A DNA stretch of 64,000 nt, from contig RAYE01000014.1 in assembly GCA_003612285.1 (NCBI GenBank), positions 1 through 64,000 on the forward strand. The letters are read 5' to 3'. The stretch's first letter is position 1, and each line of letters starts with the position of its first letter. The stretch comes from a bacterium D16-51. Its GTDB lineage: Bacteria > Bacillota > Clostridia > Lachnospirales > Lachnospiraceae. Positions 24,076 through 33,594 of this stretch are shown here, piece after piece. Under the pieces are notes generated by a model that saw only the letters and a list, made by a program, of their open reading frames with translations, did not search any database and was not told where the DNA came from. Both the position numbers and the translations under genes were made by a program.

Positions 24076-26808
24076 ATGAGTGACGATAAAAACAGATTTG
24101 AACCAATGTATAATATTCCAAGTATGGAAGAGTTAGATAGGCAGTGGAAAGAATCACAGGAAAATAATAAAAGGGCGAAGTCTGGTGCCGGACAGAGAAG
24201 TACGGCAGGACGTTCCAATACAAGCCGCAGCCAGAATGCGGCTGCGCAGAGAAACCGCAGTGCAGCCGGTACAGCGCAGCGCAGCACCAGCCAGCGTTCG
24301 GGGAATGCAGCAGGGCAGCGTTTAGGGAATACAGCAGGACGGGGTGCAGCAGGGCAGCGCCCAGGAAATGCAGCAGGGCGAAGTGCAGCAGGGCAGCGCC
24401 CGGGAAATGCAGCAGGACGAAGTGCAGCAGGGAGGCGTTCAGGAAATACAGCAGGACGTAAGGGCTTGGATCCAGCAGCGGTAGATAATAAACAGGGAAT
24501 CGCAGAGCCGGCTGCCGGGAATGGCAAAAAAAGGAGGAAGAAGGAGAAAAAACCTAAAAAATTTAGAAAGTTTCGGTTGTTTTTAAAGATATTCCTGTTA
24601 ATTTTGTTGTTAGCAGTCCTTGGCGGACTGGTTGTTTTTTATTTTAAATTTGGGGATGATTTACTCCGCTGGAAAAAGGAAGCTAAACAGTTAGTAGAGG
24701 AATCGAACAGGAATACTTTCCGTTCTTCTGAAACGAGTTTTATTTATGCGGCAAATAAGAAGCCAATTGCGAAGCTGCGGGGGGATAAGGATACAGATTA
24801 TATTAATTTTGCTGATATTCCACAGGAAGCTATTGACTGCATGGTAGTGACGGAGGACAGGGATTTTTATGAACATTCTGGCATTAATTTCCTTTCTACT
24901 GCGAAGGCTGGTTTTCTTTATGTAAAAGGGAAGCTGATGGGGGATGACAGCATAACGCGGGGCGGCAGTACAATTACACAGCAGCTTGCAAAAAATGTCT
25001 TTTTGTCGAATGAGCAGACAGAAGAGCGTAAAATCCGTGAAATGTTTATTGCAATTGAAATGGAACGGAAGTATACGAAAGATGAGATTATGGAATTTTA
25101 TCTGAATAATATTTGTTTTGCCAATGGACATTTTGGGATTGAGGCGGCAAGCAAAGCTTATTTTAGCAAGTCCGTAAAAGAACTGAATTTGCCGGAAATT
25201 GCATTTTTGTGTGCAATACCAAATATCCCGACATATTATGACCCGCTAAGGCATTTTGACCATACGCAGAGCAGGAAAGAGCGTATCTTAAACCAGCTTC
25301 TGGAGGCAGGCAAGATTGAGGCAGCCGAGTATAGTGATGCAGTTTATGAAAATATTGATTTGAAACCGGCAGAAGCAATTAAGACACAGGACTATATGAC
25401 AACTTATGCCATTAGTTGTGCAACAAAAGAATTAATGAAGAAAAAGGGTTTTGAGTTCCGGTATGAATTTGCTTCTGATGAAGATGAAAAACAGTATAAT
25501 GAGGAATATAATACGATATATGAAGAGTGCCATAGTTCCCTTTATACAGGCGGATACCAGATTTATACGACATTAAGCGCAGCAAAGCAGAAGAAACTGC
25601 AGAAGGCAGTAAACCAGGCTTTATCAGAATTTAAGGAAAAGACAAAAGAAGGGATTTATACATTGCAGGGAGCTGCAACCTGTATTGACAATGAGACAGG
25701 ATTTGTTGTGGCAATTGTTGGCGGAAGGAAACAGAACAGTACAACGGGATATACCTTAAACCGTGCGTTCCAGAGTTATCGCCAGCCGGGTAGTTCTTTT
25801 AAGCCGCTGGTTGTTTATACACCGCAGTTAGAACGCGGTTATACGCCAAACACAATTGTAGACGACACGTATTTTGAAGGCGGGCCAAGGAACTCTGATG
25901 GAACATATGCAGGGAAGATACCTTTGCGGACAGCAGTAGAAAAATCCAAAAATGTTGTTGCCTGGAAGCTTTTTGAGGAATTGTCGCCGACGGTTGGGCT
26001 TTCCTATGTAAAGAAAATGGGATTCAGCCAGATAGTAAAAAATGACTATTATCCTGCAGCTTCCCTGGGAGGCCTTACAAATGGGGCAAGTACTGTCGAA
26101 ATGGCATCAGGTTATGCAACGATTGAAAATGATGGCGTTTACAGAGAACCAACTTGTATCAGGAAAATTTTAGATGGAAATGAGAATGTTGTTATCAGCA
26201 ACCAGTCAGAGCGCGATAAACGGCAGATTTATGAAGAGAATGCAGCACGTACTATGACCGATATTTTAACAGGCGTGTTGATTAGGGGGACGGCAGCGGG
26301 CAGAGGGCTGACGAATATGCCATGTGCTGGAAAGACTGGGACGACAAGTGATAAAAAGGATGGATGGTTCTGCGGTTTTACGCCATATTATACAATGGCG
26401 GTATGGGTTGGTTATGATACCCCTAAGACACTGAGTAACTTATATGGAAACACGTATCCTTTGACAATTTGGCGCACTTTTATGGAAGAAATCCATCAAA
26501 ACCTGGAGCGTAAAGAATTTTCTGGATATGAGGATTTGCCAGGAAAGAAAGATAATGTTGATTTGGGAACGCCAACAGAGATACCAACAGAAGAACCAGA
26601 GTATACAGAGGAACCGCAGGATTTGGCAACAGAGACACCAGAGCCGACAGAGAAGCCGGTTGAGACGCCAGAGCCGACAGAAGAGCCGGTAATTGATGAT
26701 CCTGGTGATGATACTCCAGATGATATACCAGATAATAATGACCCGGATGACATACCGGACGACGTGCCAGATAATAATGATGATTCTGGGGAGGAACTAG
26801 AGGAATAA
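24076..26808 (+). CDS. Penicillin-binding protein 1A, bifunctional
   Basis: This peptidoglycan polymerase has 910 residues. A cytoplasmic N-terminus of about 160 residues includes a repeat tract (AAGQRPGNAAGRS units, residues 75-130) rich in Gly, Ala, Gln and Arg. The membrane segment follows (LKIFLLILLLAVLGGLVVFY). The glycosyltransferase domain shows VVTEDRDFYEHSGINFL and RGGSTITQQLAKNVF. The transpeptidase shows RQPGSSFKPLVVY (SxxK), KSKN (SxN) and CAGKTGTTSDKKDG (KTG). The tail is acidic and Pro/Thr-rich (TPEPTE units). The ATG at 24076 follows TGGAGG. Confidence 0.95.
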   Translation: MSDDKNRFEPMYNIPSMEELDRQWKESQENNKRAKSGAGQRSTAGRSNTSRSQNAAAQRNRSAAGTAQRSTSQRSGNAAGQRLGNTAGRGAAGQRPGNAAGRSAAGQRPGNAAGRSAAGRRSGNTAGRKGLDPAAVDNKQGIAEPAAGNGKKRRKKEKKPKKFRKFRLFLKIFLLILLLAVLGGLVVFYFKFGDDLLRWKKEAKQLVEESNRNTFRSSETSFIYAANKKPIAKLRGDKDTDYINFADIPQEAIDCMVVTEDRDFYEHSGINFLSTAKAGFLYVKGKLMGDDSITRGGSTITQQLAKNVFLSNEQTEERKIREMFIAIEMERKYTKDEIMEFYLNNICFANGHFGIEAASKAYFSKSVKELNLPEIAFLCAIPNIPTYYDPLRHFDHTQSRKERILNQLLEAGKIEAAEYSDAVYENIDLKPAEAIKTQDYMTTYAISCATKELMKKKGFEFRYEFASDEDEKQYNEEYNTIYEECHSSLYTGGYQIYTTLSAAKQKKLQKAVNQALSEFKEKTKEGIYTLQGAATCIDNETGFVVAIVGGRKQNSTTGYTLNRAFQSYRQPGSSFKPLVVYTPQLERGYTPNTIVDDTYFEGGPRNSDGTYAGKIPLRTAVEKSKNVVAWKLFEELSPTVGLSYVKKMGFSQIVKNDYYPAASLGGLTNGASTVEMASGYATIENDGVYREPTCIRKILDGNENVVISNQSERDKRQIYEENAARTMTDILTGVLIRGTAAGRGLTNMPCAGKTGTTSDKKDGWFCGFTPYYTMAVWVGYDTPKTLSNLYGNTYPLTIWRTFMEEIHQNLERKEFSGYEDLPGKKDNVDLGTPTEIPTEEPEYTEEPQDLATETPEPTEKPVETPEPTEEPVIDDPGDDTPDDIPDNNDPDDIPDDVPDNNDDSGEELEE

Positions 26809-26842
26809 GTGCTGTTTTACAGGCCGGGAAAGGGGCTGCATT

Positions 26843-27820
26843 ATGATAAGCATAAGTTTGTGCATGATTGTAAAAAACGAAGAAGGGGTGCTTGCACGAT
26901 GCCTGGATAGCCTGGCGCCTGCTGTAGATGAAATTATTATTGTAGACACAGGTTCTTCGGATTCTACTAAGGAAATTGCCCAAAGGTATACGAAGCGGGT
27001 ATATGATTTTGTATGGACAGGGAGCTTTGCAGATGCCAGGAATTTTGCATCTGCAAAAGCTACAAAGGAGTATATATATACTGCGGATGCAGATGAATAT
27101 CTTGACCGGGAAAACCAGGAAAAGCTTTTGCAGCTCAAGTCGATCCTTCTGCCTGAAGTTGAAATTGTACAGATGCTTTATTGTACAACAGGGGAATTTA
27201 ATACGGTTTACAATTTTGAAAAGGAGTATCGGCCGAAACTGTACCGTCGGCTCCGGCCGTTTACATGGATTGACCCAATTCATGAAACGCTGCGGACAGA
27301 TCCTATTGTTTATGACAGTCAGATTGAGGTCATCCACTGCCCGGAAAGCAGCCATGCCGGGCGGGATTTGCAGGCTCTTTTGCAGGCAGGGATGCGCGAG
27401 GAACGTTTTTCTAAAAAGCTGCACCATATGTATGCGATGGAACTTTATCGTTCGGGAGGGGACAGGGATTTTATAAATGCGGTTCCGGTGTTTGAAAAGA
27501 CGCTTTCAGAAGATGGCAGAAGCATGGATGAAGTAAAAGAGGCTATGTGCGTGCTGGCAAAGGCATACCGTATTGCAGGTGACCTTCCAAAGTTTTTTGG
27601 GTTTGCTTTAAAGGATGCGGTAACAACTTCCTGCGCTGAAATCTGCTGTGAGCTGGGGACATTTTATGAGGAGAATAACGATTTGGAAGAAGCAGCCATC
27701 TGGTATCAGAATGCCGCAACGGAGACAGAAAGTATCCTGGATATCAGAACTTCGCAAAATATACCGCAGGAAGGGCTGAGGCGGTGCAGCGGGGAAGCAG
27801 GCTGCAAGGAAAGGGAATAG
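26843..27820 (+). CDS. Family 2 glycosyltransferase with TPR-like tail
   Basis: The 325-residue protein opens ISLCMIVKNEEGVLARCLDS, then EIIIVDTGSSDSTKEIAQRY and IYTADADEYLDRE, the nucleotide-sugar binding residues of the SunT/WaaE-like GT2 group. The C-terminal 110 residues are helical repeats resembling TPRs (ELGTFYEENNDLEEAAIWYQ). The acceptor is unknown; such enzymes glycosylate peptides, proteins or lipids. It starts 34 bp after PBP1A in the same direction, and an ArsR gene begins three bases after its stop. Confidence 0.87.
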   Translation: MISISLCMIVKNEEGVLARCLDSLAPAVDEIIIVDTGSSDSTKEIAQRYTKRVYDFVWTGSFADARNFASAKATKEYIYTADADEYLDRENQEKLLQLKSILLPEVEIVQMLYCTTGEFNTVYNFEKEYRPKLYRRLRPFTWIDPIHETLRTDPIVYDSQIEVIHCPESSHAGRDLQALLQAGMREERFSKKLHHMYAMELYRSGGDRDFINAVPVFEKTLSEDGRSMDEVKEAMCVLAKAYRIAGDLPKFFGFALKDAVTTSCAEICCELGTFYEENNDLEEAAIWYQNAATETESILDIRTSQNIPQEGLRRCSGEAGCKERE

Positions 27821-27822
27821 TT

Positions 27823-28170
27823 TTGGATAAGACAAATGATTTTATGACAATTGATGCAGATACTGCGAAGGAAATAGAAGATAAAATGCCAATGGAGGAT
27901 GAACTTTATGAACTGGCAGACCTTTTTAAGGTATTTGGGGATTCTACAAGGATTAAGATTTTATATGTGCTGTATGAAAATGAGATGTGCGTCTATGATA
28001 TTGCAAACCTTCTGAATATGACACAGAGCGCAATCTCACACCAGCTCCGTGTCTTAAAGCAGAACCGGCTGGTAAAATACCGTAAAGAAGGAAAGACTGC
28101 TTTGTATACGCTGGCAGATGAACATGTTTTTACAATATTGAGCCAGGGCATGGAACACGTGGAGGAATAA
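27823..28170 (+). CDS. ArsR/SmtB family metal-sensing repressor
   Basis: The protein has 115 residues. The winged helix is clear: LADLFKVFGDSTRIKILYVL then CVYDIANLLNMTQSAISHQL and LVKYRKEGKTALYTLADEH. The C-terminal helix ends DEHVFTILSQGMEHVEE, matching the alpha-5 Zn/Co/Cd site of SmtB/CzrA (Asp, His, His, and a final Glu where CzrA has His). The preferred start is the TTG at 27823, eight bases after AAGGAAAGGG; ATG at 27844 is an alternative. No metal pump adjoins it, but a likely operator of this family precedes the P-type ATPase at 38297. Confidence 0.85.
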   Translation: MDKTNDFMTIDADTAKEIEDKMPMEDELYELADLFKVFGDSTRIKILYVLYENEMCVYDIANLLNMTQSAISHQLRVLKQNRLVKYRKEGKTALYTLADEHVFTILSQGMEHVEE

Positions 28171-28228
28171 GGATTTTGTTTTTTTTAATTCATTAAATCA
28201 CAATCAGAATTTGGGGGAGGATTTTTAC

Positions 28229-28879
28229 ATGAAAAAAGCGTCAGGAATAAATTATCTTAGCTTAGCTATGTTGGCATTTGCAAGTATTGGATTGGAAGTA
28301 TTATTAGCATTCTTAATAGAACCAATGATATATGGTTCTCCAATGAATGAATGGACAGATTTGCAAGTTATCATTCATTGGGTGGTTACGTGCAGTCTAT
28401 GGGGCGCTGCAAGTTGGTGCATCATTCACTTTGCAAAAAAAATATATAATTTTGACCTGTTCCAAAAAGGAAATAAAATGTCTGCCTGGCAATGGGCGTT
28501 AGTCGCTGTATTTATTATTGGAAGTTTAGTTCTTTCTTACTTCGATTGGAATGGAAGCAAGGTAATAAAAGAATTTTATGCAAATGGTCCTATAAAGTTT
28601 GTGTTTCAATACATATATTATATTTTTGAAACGGTGTTAGTAACTCTTATTTTGGTGTTTGGACAAAATGCTTTTGAGAAGTGGTTTCATAAACAGAATA
28701 TTCCTTACGGTGGGATTATTGTCGCAATTACATGGGGAATTGGACACTTTTTTACCAAAGATATTTTAACGGGGATTGTAACTGTTATTTCAGGCATGGC
28801 ATTTGGAAGCGTATATCTTTTAGTCAATAGAGATATTAGAAAAGCATATCCAATTTTATGGATTATGTTTGTTTTGTAA
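28229..28879 (+). CDS. CPBP-like intramembrane protein
   Basis: The 216-residue protein has about six to seven membrane segments. The C-terminal part IVAITWGIGHFFTKDILTGI then GMAFGSVYLLVNRDIRKAYP resembles the second half of CPBP/CAAX-protease domains, with the His in GHFF. The usual EExxxR motif is replaced by YIFETVLVTLILVFGQNAFE, so catalysis is doubtful. The ATG at 28229 follows GGGGGAGG. It has a higher AT content than the upstream genes and no obvious partner. Confidence 0.65.
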   Translation: MKKASGINYLSLAMLAFASIGLEVLLAFLIEPMIYGSPMNEWTDLQVIIHWVVTCSLWGAASWCIIHFAKKIYNFDLFQKGNKMSAWQWALVAVFIIGSLVLSYFDWNGSKVIKEFYANGPIKFVFQYIYYIFETVLVTLILVFGQNAFEKWFHKQNIPYGGIIVAITWGIGHFFTKDILTGIVTVISGMAFGSVYLLVNRDIRKAYPILWIMFVL

Positions 28880-28972
28880 ATGCCTGTTTATCCATTGACT
28901 GTCTTAATTTTCTTTGTTTTTCAAGGCTTTGCGGTATGACTGAGGAACTGCTTTATGAAAGGAGAGTATGGT

Positions 28973-29527
28973 ATGCCACGGCAGCAAACAACATCTTATA
29001 CAGAGGAGGATTATTATAAATTGCCAGAGAATGTCCGGGCAGAATTGATTGGCGGGCAGTTTTATAATATGTCTGCACCTGGCCGGATACACCAAAAAAT
29101 ACTTATGGAACTTGCTGGAAATATTCGGGAATATATCAAATCCCAAAATGGCTTCTGTGAAGTTTACCCGGCTCCCTTCGCCGTCAAGCTGTTTCGTGAT
29201 GAGGAAAATATTGTGGAACCTGATATAAGCGTAATATGCGACAAAAACAAACTTACAGATAAAGGATGTACCGGTGCGCCAGACTGGATTATTGAGATTG
29301 TATCGCCGTCAAATCCAGGACATGATTATGTACGCAAACTGAATTTATATATGGATGCAGGTGTACGGGAATATTGGATTGTAAACCCTATGGAACAGAA
29401 CATTCTTGTATACTTTTTTGAAGACAATCACTTTAATGTCCGGCAATACACTTTCTATGATAAAGTTAAAGTTAATATATATGATGGCTTCTGCCTTGAT
29501 TTTTCAGAACTGGATTTGTATTACTAA
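28973..29527 (+). CDS. Uma2 family (DUF820) endonuclease-like protein
   Basis: The protein has 184 residues and is a PD-(D/E)xK-fold member of the Uma2 group. Key blocks are YKLPENVRAELIGGQFYNMS, the catalytic region NIVEPDISVICDKNKL followed by GAPDWIIEIVSPSNPGHDYV, and YMDAGVREYWIVNPMEQNIL. The biological role is unknown; related genes spread with transposons. The ATG at 28973 follows AAAGGAGAG. The TAA stop (29525-29527) is supplied by the left end of a MITE-like element inserted at the TA at 29522-29523, so the original C-terminus may have been different. Confidence 0.85.
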   Translation: MPRQQTTSYTEEDYYKLPENVRAELIGGQFYNMSAPGRIHQKILMELAGNIREYIKSQNGFCEVYPAPFAVKLFRDEENIVEPDISVICDKNKLTDKGCTGAPDWIIEIVSPSNPGHDYVRKLNLYMDAGVREYWIVNPMEQNILVYFFEDNHFNVRQYTFYDKVKVNIYDGFCLDFSELDLYY

Positions 29528-29730
29528 GGCGGTTAAATATCGAATGGATTTTACGCAGAATAAATTTCTATCTGCAAGGCGGAAGATTGAGCTGTAGCGA
29601 GTGCTACAGCGATTGATGGTGCTAGATGTCCGGTGGACATCTGTTAAGCACGGACCGTAGCGGAGCGTAGACCAACGCAGCAGATAAAAATTTAGGCAAG
29701 TAAAAACATCGACATTTAACCGCCTTAGTA
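29522..29730 (+). mobile_element. MITE-like element with hairpin modules, full form
   Basis: The ends CTAAGGCGGTTAAAT and ATTTAACCGCCTTAG are inverted and flanked by TA on both sides (29522-29523, 29729-29730). Inside are two hairpin modules: TGTAGC-GAGT-GCTACA near 29600, and AGATGTCC-GGT-GGACATCT near 29625 enclosed by GTGCT/AGCAC. There is no coding capacity. The same element without the second module lies at 35310-35465. The remaining 180 bp to the GH53 start hold no gene. Confidence 0.8.
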
Positions 29731-29909
29731 ATAACTATGAAAAGAACAAAAAAATTAAATTTGGTATTTTTTTGCTAAAAAAGGTATTTTTTTTCGATGG
29801 GAATCTTCTTATCATAAATAAGGAACTGTTAAGAAATTAAATGAACAAGAACAGTTTTTAAGTAAAACGCAAAAACCTGCGCAGGCAGGAAGATAAGGAG
29901 GAGAATCGA

Positions 29910-32900
29910 ATGAGTAAAAGATGGAGAAAAACAGTTGGAATTTTTCTTGCTTTGTGTCTCATGCTTTCTGTGATTCCCATTGACGGTCTATTAGCTGGCA
30001 GCGTCATGGCAGCGGAGAACGGCACACTGCAGAATGGGGAATTTTCCAAGGGTACGGATGGCTGGACGATATCGGGAAATTGTCCTAAGGTAGAGGCGGC
30101 AAGTGGAAATGATTATCTGGATGTGTATGGGGGAGATGACAGTACGGACTCGGAAACTTCCACGTTAGAAGTAAGCCAGACAGTTTCCAACATGAAAGCC
30201 GGGCTTTATGTGGCAAAAGCGGCCATAGTAGGAGAAGGGAACAATCTGACACTGACTGTCAAAAATGAAACCAAAGGCAGCCAGGAAAGCGTGGAACTTA
30301 CTGCAACGGGATGGAATGATAATTGGAAAACGGAAGAGAAGATGAATTTTTCTACGAAATCTATTGAAGTTGCGGAAGGCGACAAAGTAACGGTTGTCAT
30401 CAGCGGAACAATCAACAAAGGGAATTGGTATAATATTACAAATGTAAAATTAGAAACATCAGAAAATGACTCAACGGGAGCAGTACCGGCAACCATTACC
30501 ATAAAGAAGATAGACGGCCTTTCAGAAGACTTCATCCATGGTGTGGATTTATCCATGTATCTGAGTGAAGCGCAAAGCGGCGTGGCATTTCAGGATATGG
30601 AGGGCGATGAGAAAGGGCTGTTTGATTTATTAAAAGGTGCGGGAGTTAATTATGTGCGCCTTCGTTTGTGGAACTGCCCTTATGCTGTGGATTATAACGG
30701 ATGCTGGCGGTATGTGGACAATGCTGAGCCGGGACAGGAGACGGAATATTATACTGCAGACCAGGGAAAGAATGAAGATGGAACCAATAAGGTGGCTTCG
30801 AATGTAAAAAAATACACAACAGGTGAAGGGCAGACTTATAAGTACAAGGATAAAAATGGCGAAGAAAAAATAGCCGGTACGCTGACGATAAAGCAGCCTC
30901 TTTCGTTTGCAGACAAAGGAGAAGGTTCTGGAAAGGAATGGGCAGAATATTTTATCGGCGATACACAGGTATATCCGGAAGGCTTTGGGGCTGGTAATTG
31001 TGGAATTGATACGGTAAAGACGATTGGTAAGATTGCAACGGATCATGGCATGAAAGTCCTGATTGATTTCCACTATTCTGATTTTTGGGCAGACCCAAAT
31101 AAGTGGAGCGTGCCGAGGGTTTGGGGAAAGGATATGCCCCTTGATGATAAAGCAGATGCGCTTTATGAGTACACGAAGAGTGAATTGAATACCTTGCTTG
31201 ATGCGGGTGTTGATGTAGGCATGGTACAGATTGGAAATGAGATTAATAATGGCCTGGCAGGGGAAAAAGAAAATCCGCATGCGCTGCTGAGAGCCGGAAG
31301 CAAGGCGGTACGTGAAGTGAGTCAGGATAGAAACAAAGATATTTTGATTGCCGTGCATTACACAGACCCACATGATTCTGATTTCCAGATGGAAAAGGCA
31401 CAGGCATTGAAAGACCAAAACGTAGATTATGATGTGTTTGCAACTTCCTATTATCCGTTCTGGCATCGGAAACCACAGGAATTGACAGCAAAGCTGAAAA
31501 AACTTGCAGATACTTATGATAAGAAAGTCATGGTTGCAGAAATTTCCTATCCATGGACCAATGAGGATGGCGACGGTTATCCGGACATGGTCACCTCGGG
31601 GAAAGCAGACCAGACGTTTGATTATCCAATCAGTGTAGAAGGCCAGGCGACGGTAATCCGTGATACTATTGCAGCAGTGGCGGGAGTTGGAGATAATGGA
31701 ATTGGCACCTTTTACTGGGAGCCGGCGTGGATTCCGGCAAATGTATGCCGGGAAGGTATGGATGGTTATGAGGAAGCCTTCAAAAAGAACATGAGTGCAT
31801 GGCGGAAATATGGTTCCGGCTGGGCATCCATTTATGCGGCTGAGGTAGACCCTGAAGTAGTAGACGATGAAAACGGCGGAACATGGGATAACCAGGCATA
31901 TTTTGATTTTAACGGAAAGATGCTGGATTCACTCAATGTATACAAATATGTATATACGGGTTCTATTGCGCCTACAAGTGTGGGTATGATAGATACTGCG
32001 GTTTATACAATGGATTATAAGAAGACGCCAAATCTTCCGAAAGAGGTTACAGCGCATTTAAGTGATGGAAAGACAATATCCGTTCCGGTTACCTGGAATC
32101 AGCAGGAGGTAGAAACATTAAAGTCGGCTGCCTTTGGAGAGTACAGGATTTCGGGTAAAACAGGGGCATTTTCTTATGAAGATACCAATACTGGAACAGG
32201 AGATGTCAAGAAGGAGGAAGGCGCATATGACGTAACCTGTGTGGTACAGGTTGCCGGAGTGGATTATGTGTCAAACGGCAGTTTTGAGAATAACCGTGGC
32301 GAAAATGGGGAAGATGCCATTGGATGGACATCTAAAAAGAATAATGACGCAACAAGTGCGCATGTAGGGATGACAAATTCGGCAAATGCAAAATCCGGTA
32401 CTGCCTACTATGACTTATGGGCAGCAGCAAACAGTGCAGGAGTTGATTTTGAACTGGAGCAGGAGATTTCTAAAAACCTTCCTGCCGGATTGTATACATT
32501 GCAGGCATGGTTTATGGGAGTCAGGATAGACAGCACCGAGGGTTCTATGCTGTATGCAGTCGTAACCGATAAAAACGGCAAAGAGAAGAGATATGAATCA
32601 GATGACGTGAAAATCAATAACACGTGGAAAGATTTCTATCAGGGAACACTGGCAGATATTGTGGTAGATGAAAATACGCAGAGTGTAAAAGTGGGAACCA
32701 GAGTTGTCTGCAAATCCTCAAAGGGCGAAGGCGCATGGGTTACGGTGGATGACATCAGCCTGATGTGGCAGGGAAATTCTGCGCAGCCTAAAAAATGCCA
32801 GGTTACTTATGATGTAAACGGTGGTCAGAAATTAGCGGCAGACACGAAGACATACAATGTGGGAAGCAAATATGGCTCGCTTCCGTCTCCGAAACGTGCT

Positions 32901-33305
32901 GGTTATCTATTCAAAGGCTGGTATACGGCAAAAGTGGACGGGACAAAGATTACAGCAGACAGCAGGGTGAATGGTGACACAACGATATATGCACAGTGGA
33001 AGAAGGTGGCCAAGCCGGGAAAGACAAAGAAACCTGCTGTTAAGAATTCTGCAAAGAAGACAATAACAGTTTCCTTTAAGAAAGTAAAGGGAGCGGATGG
33101 TTATCAGATTTCTTATTCTACGTCCAGGAATTTTAAGAAAGGTACGGTAAAGACAGTAACTTCTACAAAATTGAGCAAAATAATCAAGAAACTGAAAAAA
33201 GGTAACACGTATTATGTAAGAGTCTGCGCATACAAAACAGATAGTGCGGGCAAGAAGGTTTTTGGAGCAAATAGCCCGGCAGCTTCTGTCAAGATAAAGA
33301 AATAA
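29910..33305 (+). CDS. GH53 endo-beta-1,4-galactanase, secreted multidomain
   Basis: The 1131-residue protein has a signal peptide (VGIFLALCLMLSVIPIDGLL, cleavage near VMAAE). An N-terminal carbohydrate-binding-like domain (35-190) precedes the GH53 catalytic domain, which opens FIHGVDLSMYLSEAQSGVAF near 208; GMVQIGNEINNG near 440 has the acid/base Glu and MVAEISYPWTNEDG near 543 the nucleophile. Then follow a bacterial Ig-like domain, a second binding domain (YVSNGSFENN), an InlB-type repeat (YDVNGGQKL to GDTTIYAQW) and a fibronectin III-like end. There is no wall-sorting motif. It cleaves beta-1,4-galactan of pectin or arabinogalactan. The start follows AAGGAGGAGAATCG. Confidence 0.93.
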   Translation: MSKRWRKTVGIFLALCLMLSVIPIDGLLAGSVMAAENGTLQNGEFSKGTDGWTISGNCPKVEAASGNDYLDVYGGDDSTDSETSTLEVSQTVSNMKAGLYVAKAAIVGEGNNLTLTVKNETKGSQESVELTATGWNDNWKTEEKMNFSTKSIEVAEGDKVTVVISGTINKGNWYNITNVKLETSENDSTGAVPATITIKKIDGLSEDFIHGVDLSMYLSEAQSGVAFQDMEGDEKGLFDLLKGAGVNYVRLRLWNCPYAVDYNGCWRYVDNAEPGQETEYYTADQGKNEDGTNKVASNVKKYTTGEGQTYKYKDKNGEEKIAGTLTIKQPLSFADKGEGSGKEWAEYFIGDTQVYPEGFGAGNCGIDTVKTIGKIATDHGMKVLIDFHYSDFWADPNKWSVPRVWGKDMPLDDKADALYEYTKSELNTLLDAGVDVGMVQIGNEINNGLAGEKENPHALLRAGSKAVREVSQDRNKDILIAVHYTDPHDSDFQMEKAQALKDQNVDYDVFATSYYPFWHRKPQELTAKLKKLADTYDKKVMVAEISYPWTNEDGDGYPDMVTSGKADQTFDYPISVEGQATVIRDTIAAVAGVGDNGIGTFYWEPAWIPANVCREGMDGYEEAFKKNMSAWRKYGSGWASIYAAEVDPEVVDDENGGTWDNQAYFDFNGKMLDSLNVYKYVYTGSIAPTSVGMIDTAVYTMDYKKTPNLPKEVTAHLSDGKTISVPVTWNQQEVETLKSAAFGEYRISGKTGAFSYEDTNTGTGDVKKEEGAYDVTCVVQVAGVDYVSNGSFENNRGENGEDAIGWTSKKNNDATSAHVGMTNSANAKSGTAYYDLWAAANSAGVDFELEQEISKNLPAGLYTLQAWFMGVRIDSTEGSMLYAVVTDKNGKEKRYESDDVKINNTWKDFYQGTLADIVVDENTQSVKVGTRVVCKSSKGEGAWVTVDDISLMWQGNSAQPKKCQVTYDVNGGQKLAADTKTYNVGSKYGSLPSPKRAGYLFKGWYTAKVDGTKITADSRVNGDTTIYAQWKKVAKPGKTKKPAVKNSAKKTITVSFKKVKGADGYQISYSTSRNFKKGTVKTVTSTKLSKIIKKLKKGNTYYVRVCAYKTDSAGKKVFGANSPAASVKIKK

Positions 33306-33330
33306 AACTACAGCATTTTTAGTTACTACA

Positions 33331-33415
33331 GTTACTATTCACGGCCATTCTTTTTTCATTCGATAGACCCTCTGCCTTCGGCATAGGTCGCTGCTATGCA
33401 GTTTTGTCTATCTTA
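33331..33415 (-). repeat. Palindromic repeat family G, copy 2
   Basis: Read on the minus strand it begins TAAGATAGACAAAACTGC, contains CTATGCCGAAGGCAGAGGGT and ends GAATGGCCGTGAATAGTAAC, matching 14521-14606 block for block with scattered changes. It lies directly after the GH53 gene. Confidence 0.6.
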
Positions 33416-33446
33416 AAGGAACTGCCTATATATAGGGCAGTTCCTT
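33416..33446. terminator. Perfect 11-bp hairpin downstream of GH53
   Basis: AAGGAACTGCC (33416-33426) pairs with GGCAGTTCCTT (33436-33446) over a 9-base AT-rich loop. It probably terminates the GH53 transcript, though only two T follow. The GGAACTG core recurs in other palindromes here (43785-43839). Confidence 0.5.
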
Positions 33447-33568
33447 GTAAAAAGAACAGCCTATACAGTCAATTTCTGGAAAAGAGCTAAAATCTTTTGT
33501 GCAAGCACAACGATTTCAGTCTTTTCAGAAATTGACCGTGAATAGTAACTTACTACAGGATATAGGAG

Positions 33569-33594
33569 AGAGGTCTCATGGGAGACCTCTTTTT
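33569..33594 (+). terminator. Intrinsic terminator
   Basis: AGAGGTCTC and GAGACCTCT form a 9-bp stem over ATGG, followed by TTTT. It reads rightward and separates the GH53 side from the lipoprotein gene. The 33447-33696 stretch holds this, two copies of the GTGAAtAGTAAC motif and no gene. Confidence 0.7.

Noticed and set aside
27823-28170. The ArsR protein as local regulator of the CPBP-like gene
   Set aside because: No palindrome of the ArsR type is seen between them, whereas one lies before the metal ATPase.
29522-29730. CRISPR array or tRNA-like reading of the hairpin-rich element
   Set aside because: There are no regularly spaced direct repeats or spacers and no cloverleaf; terminal inverted repeats with TA flanks fit a MITE.
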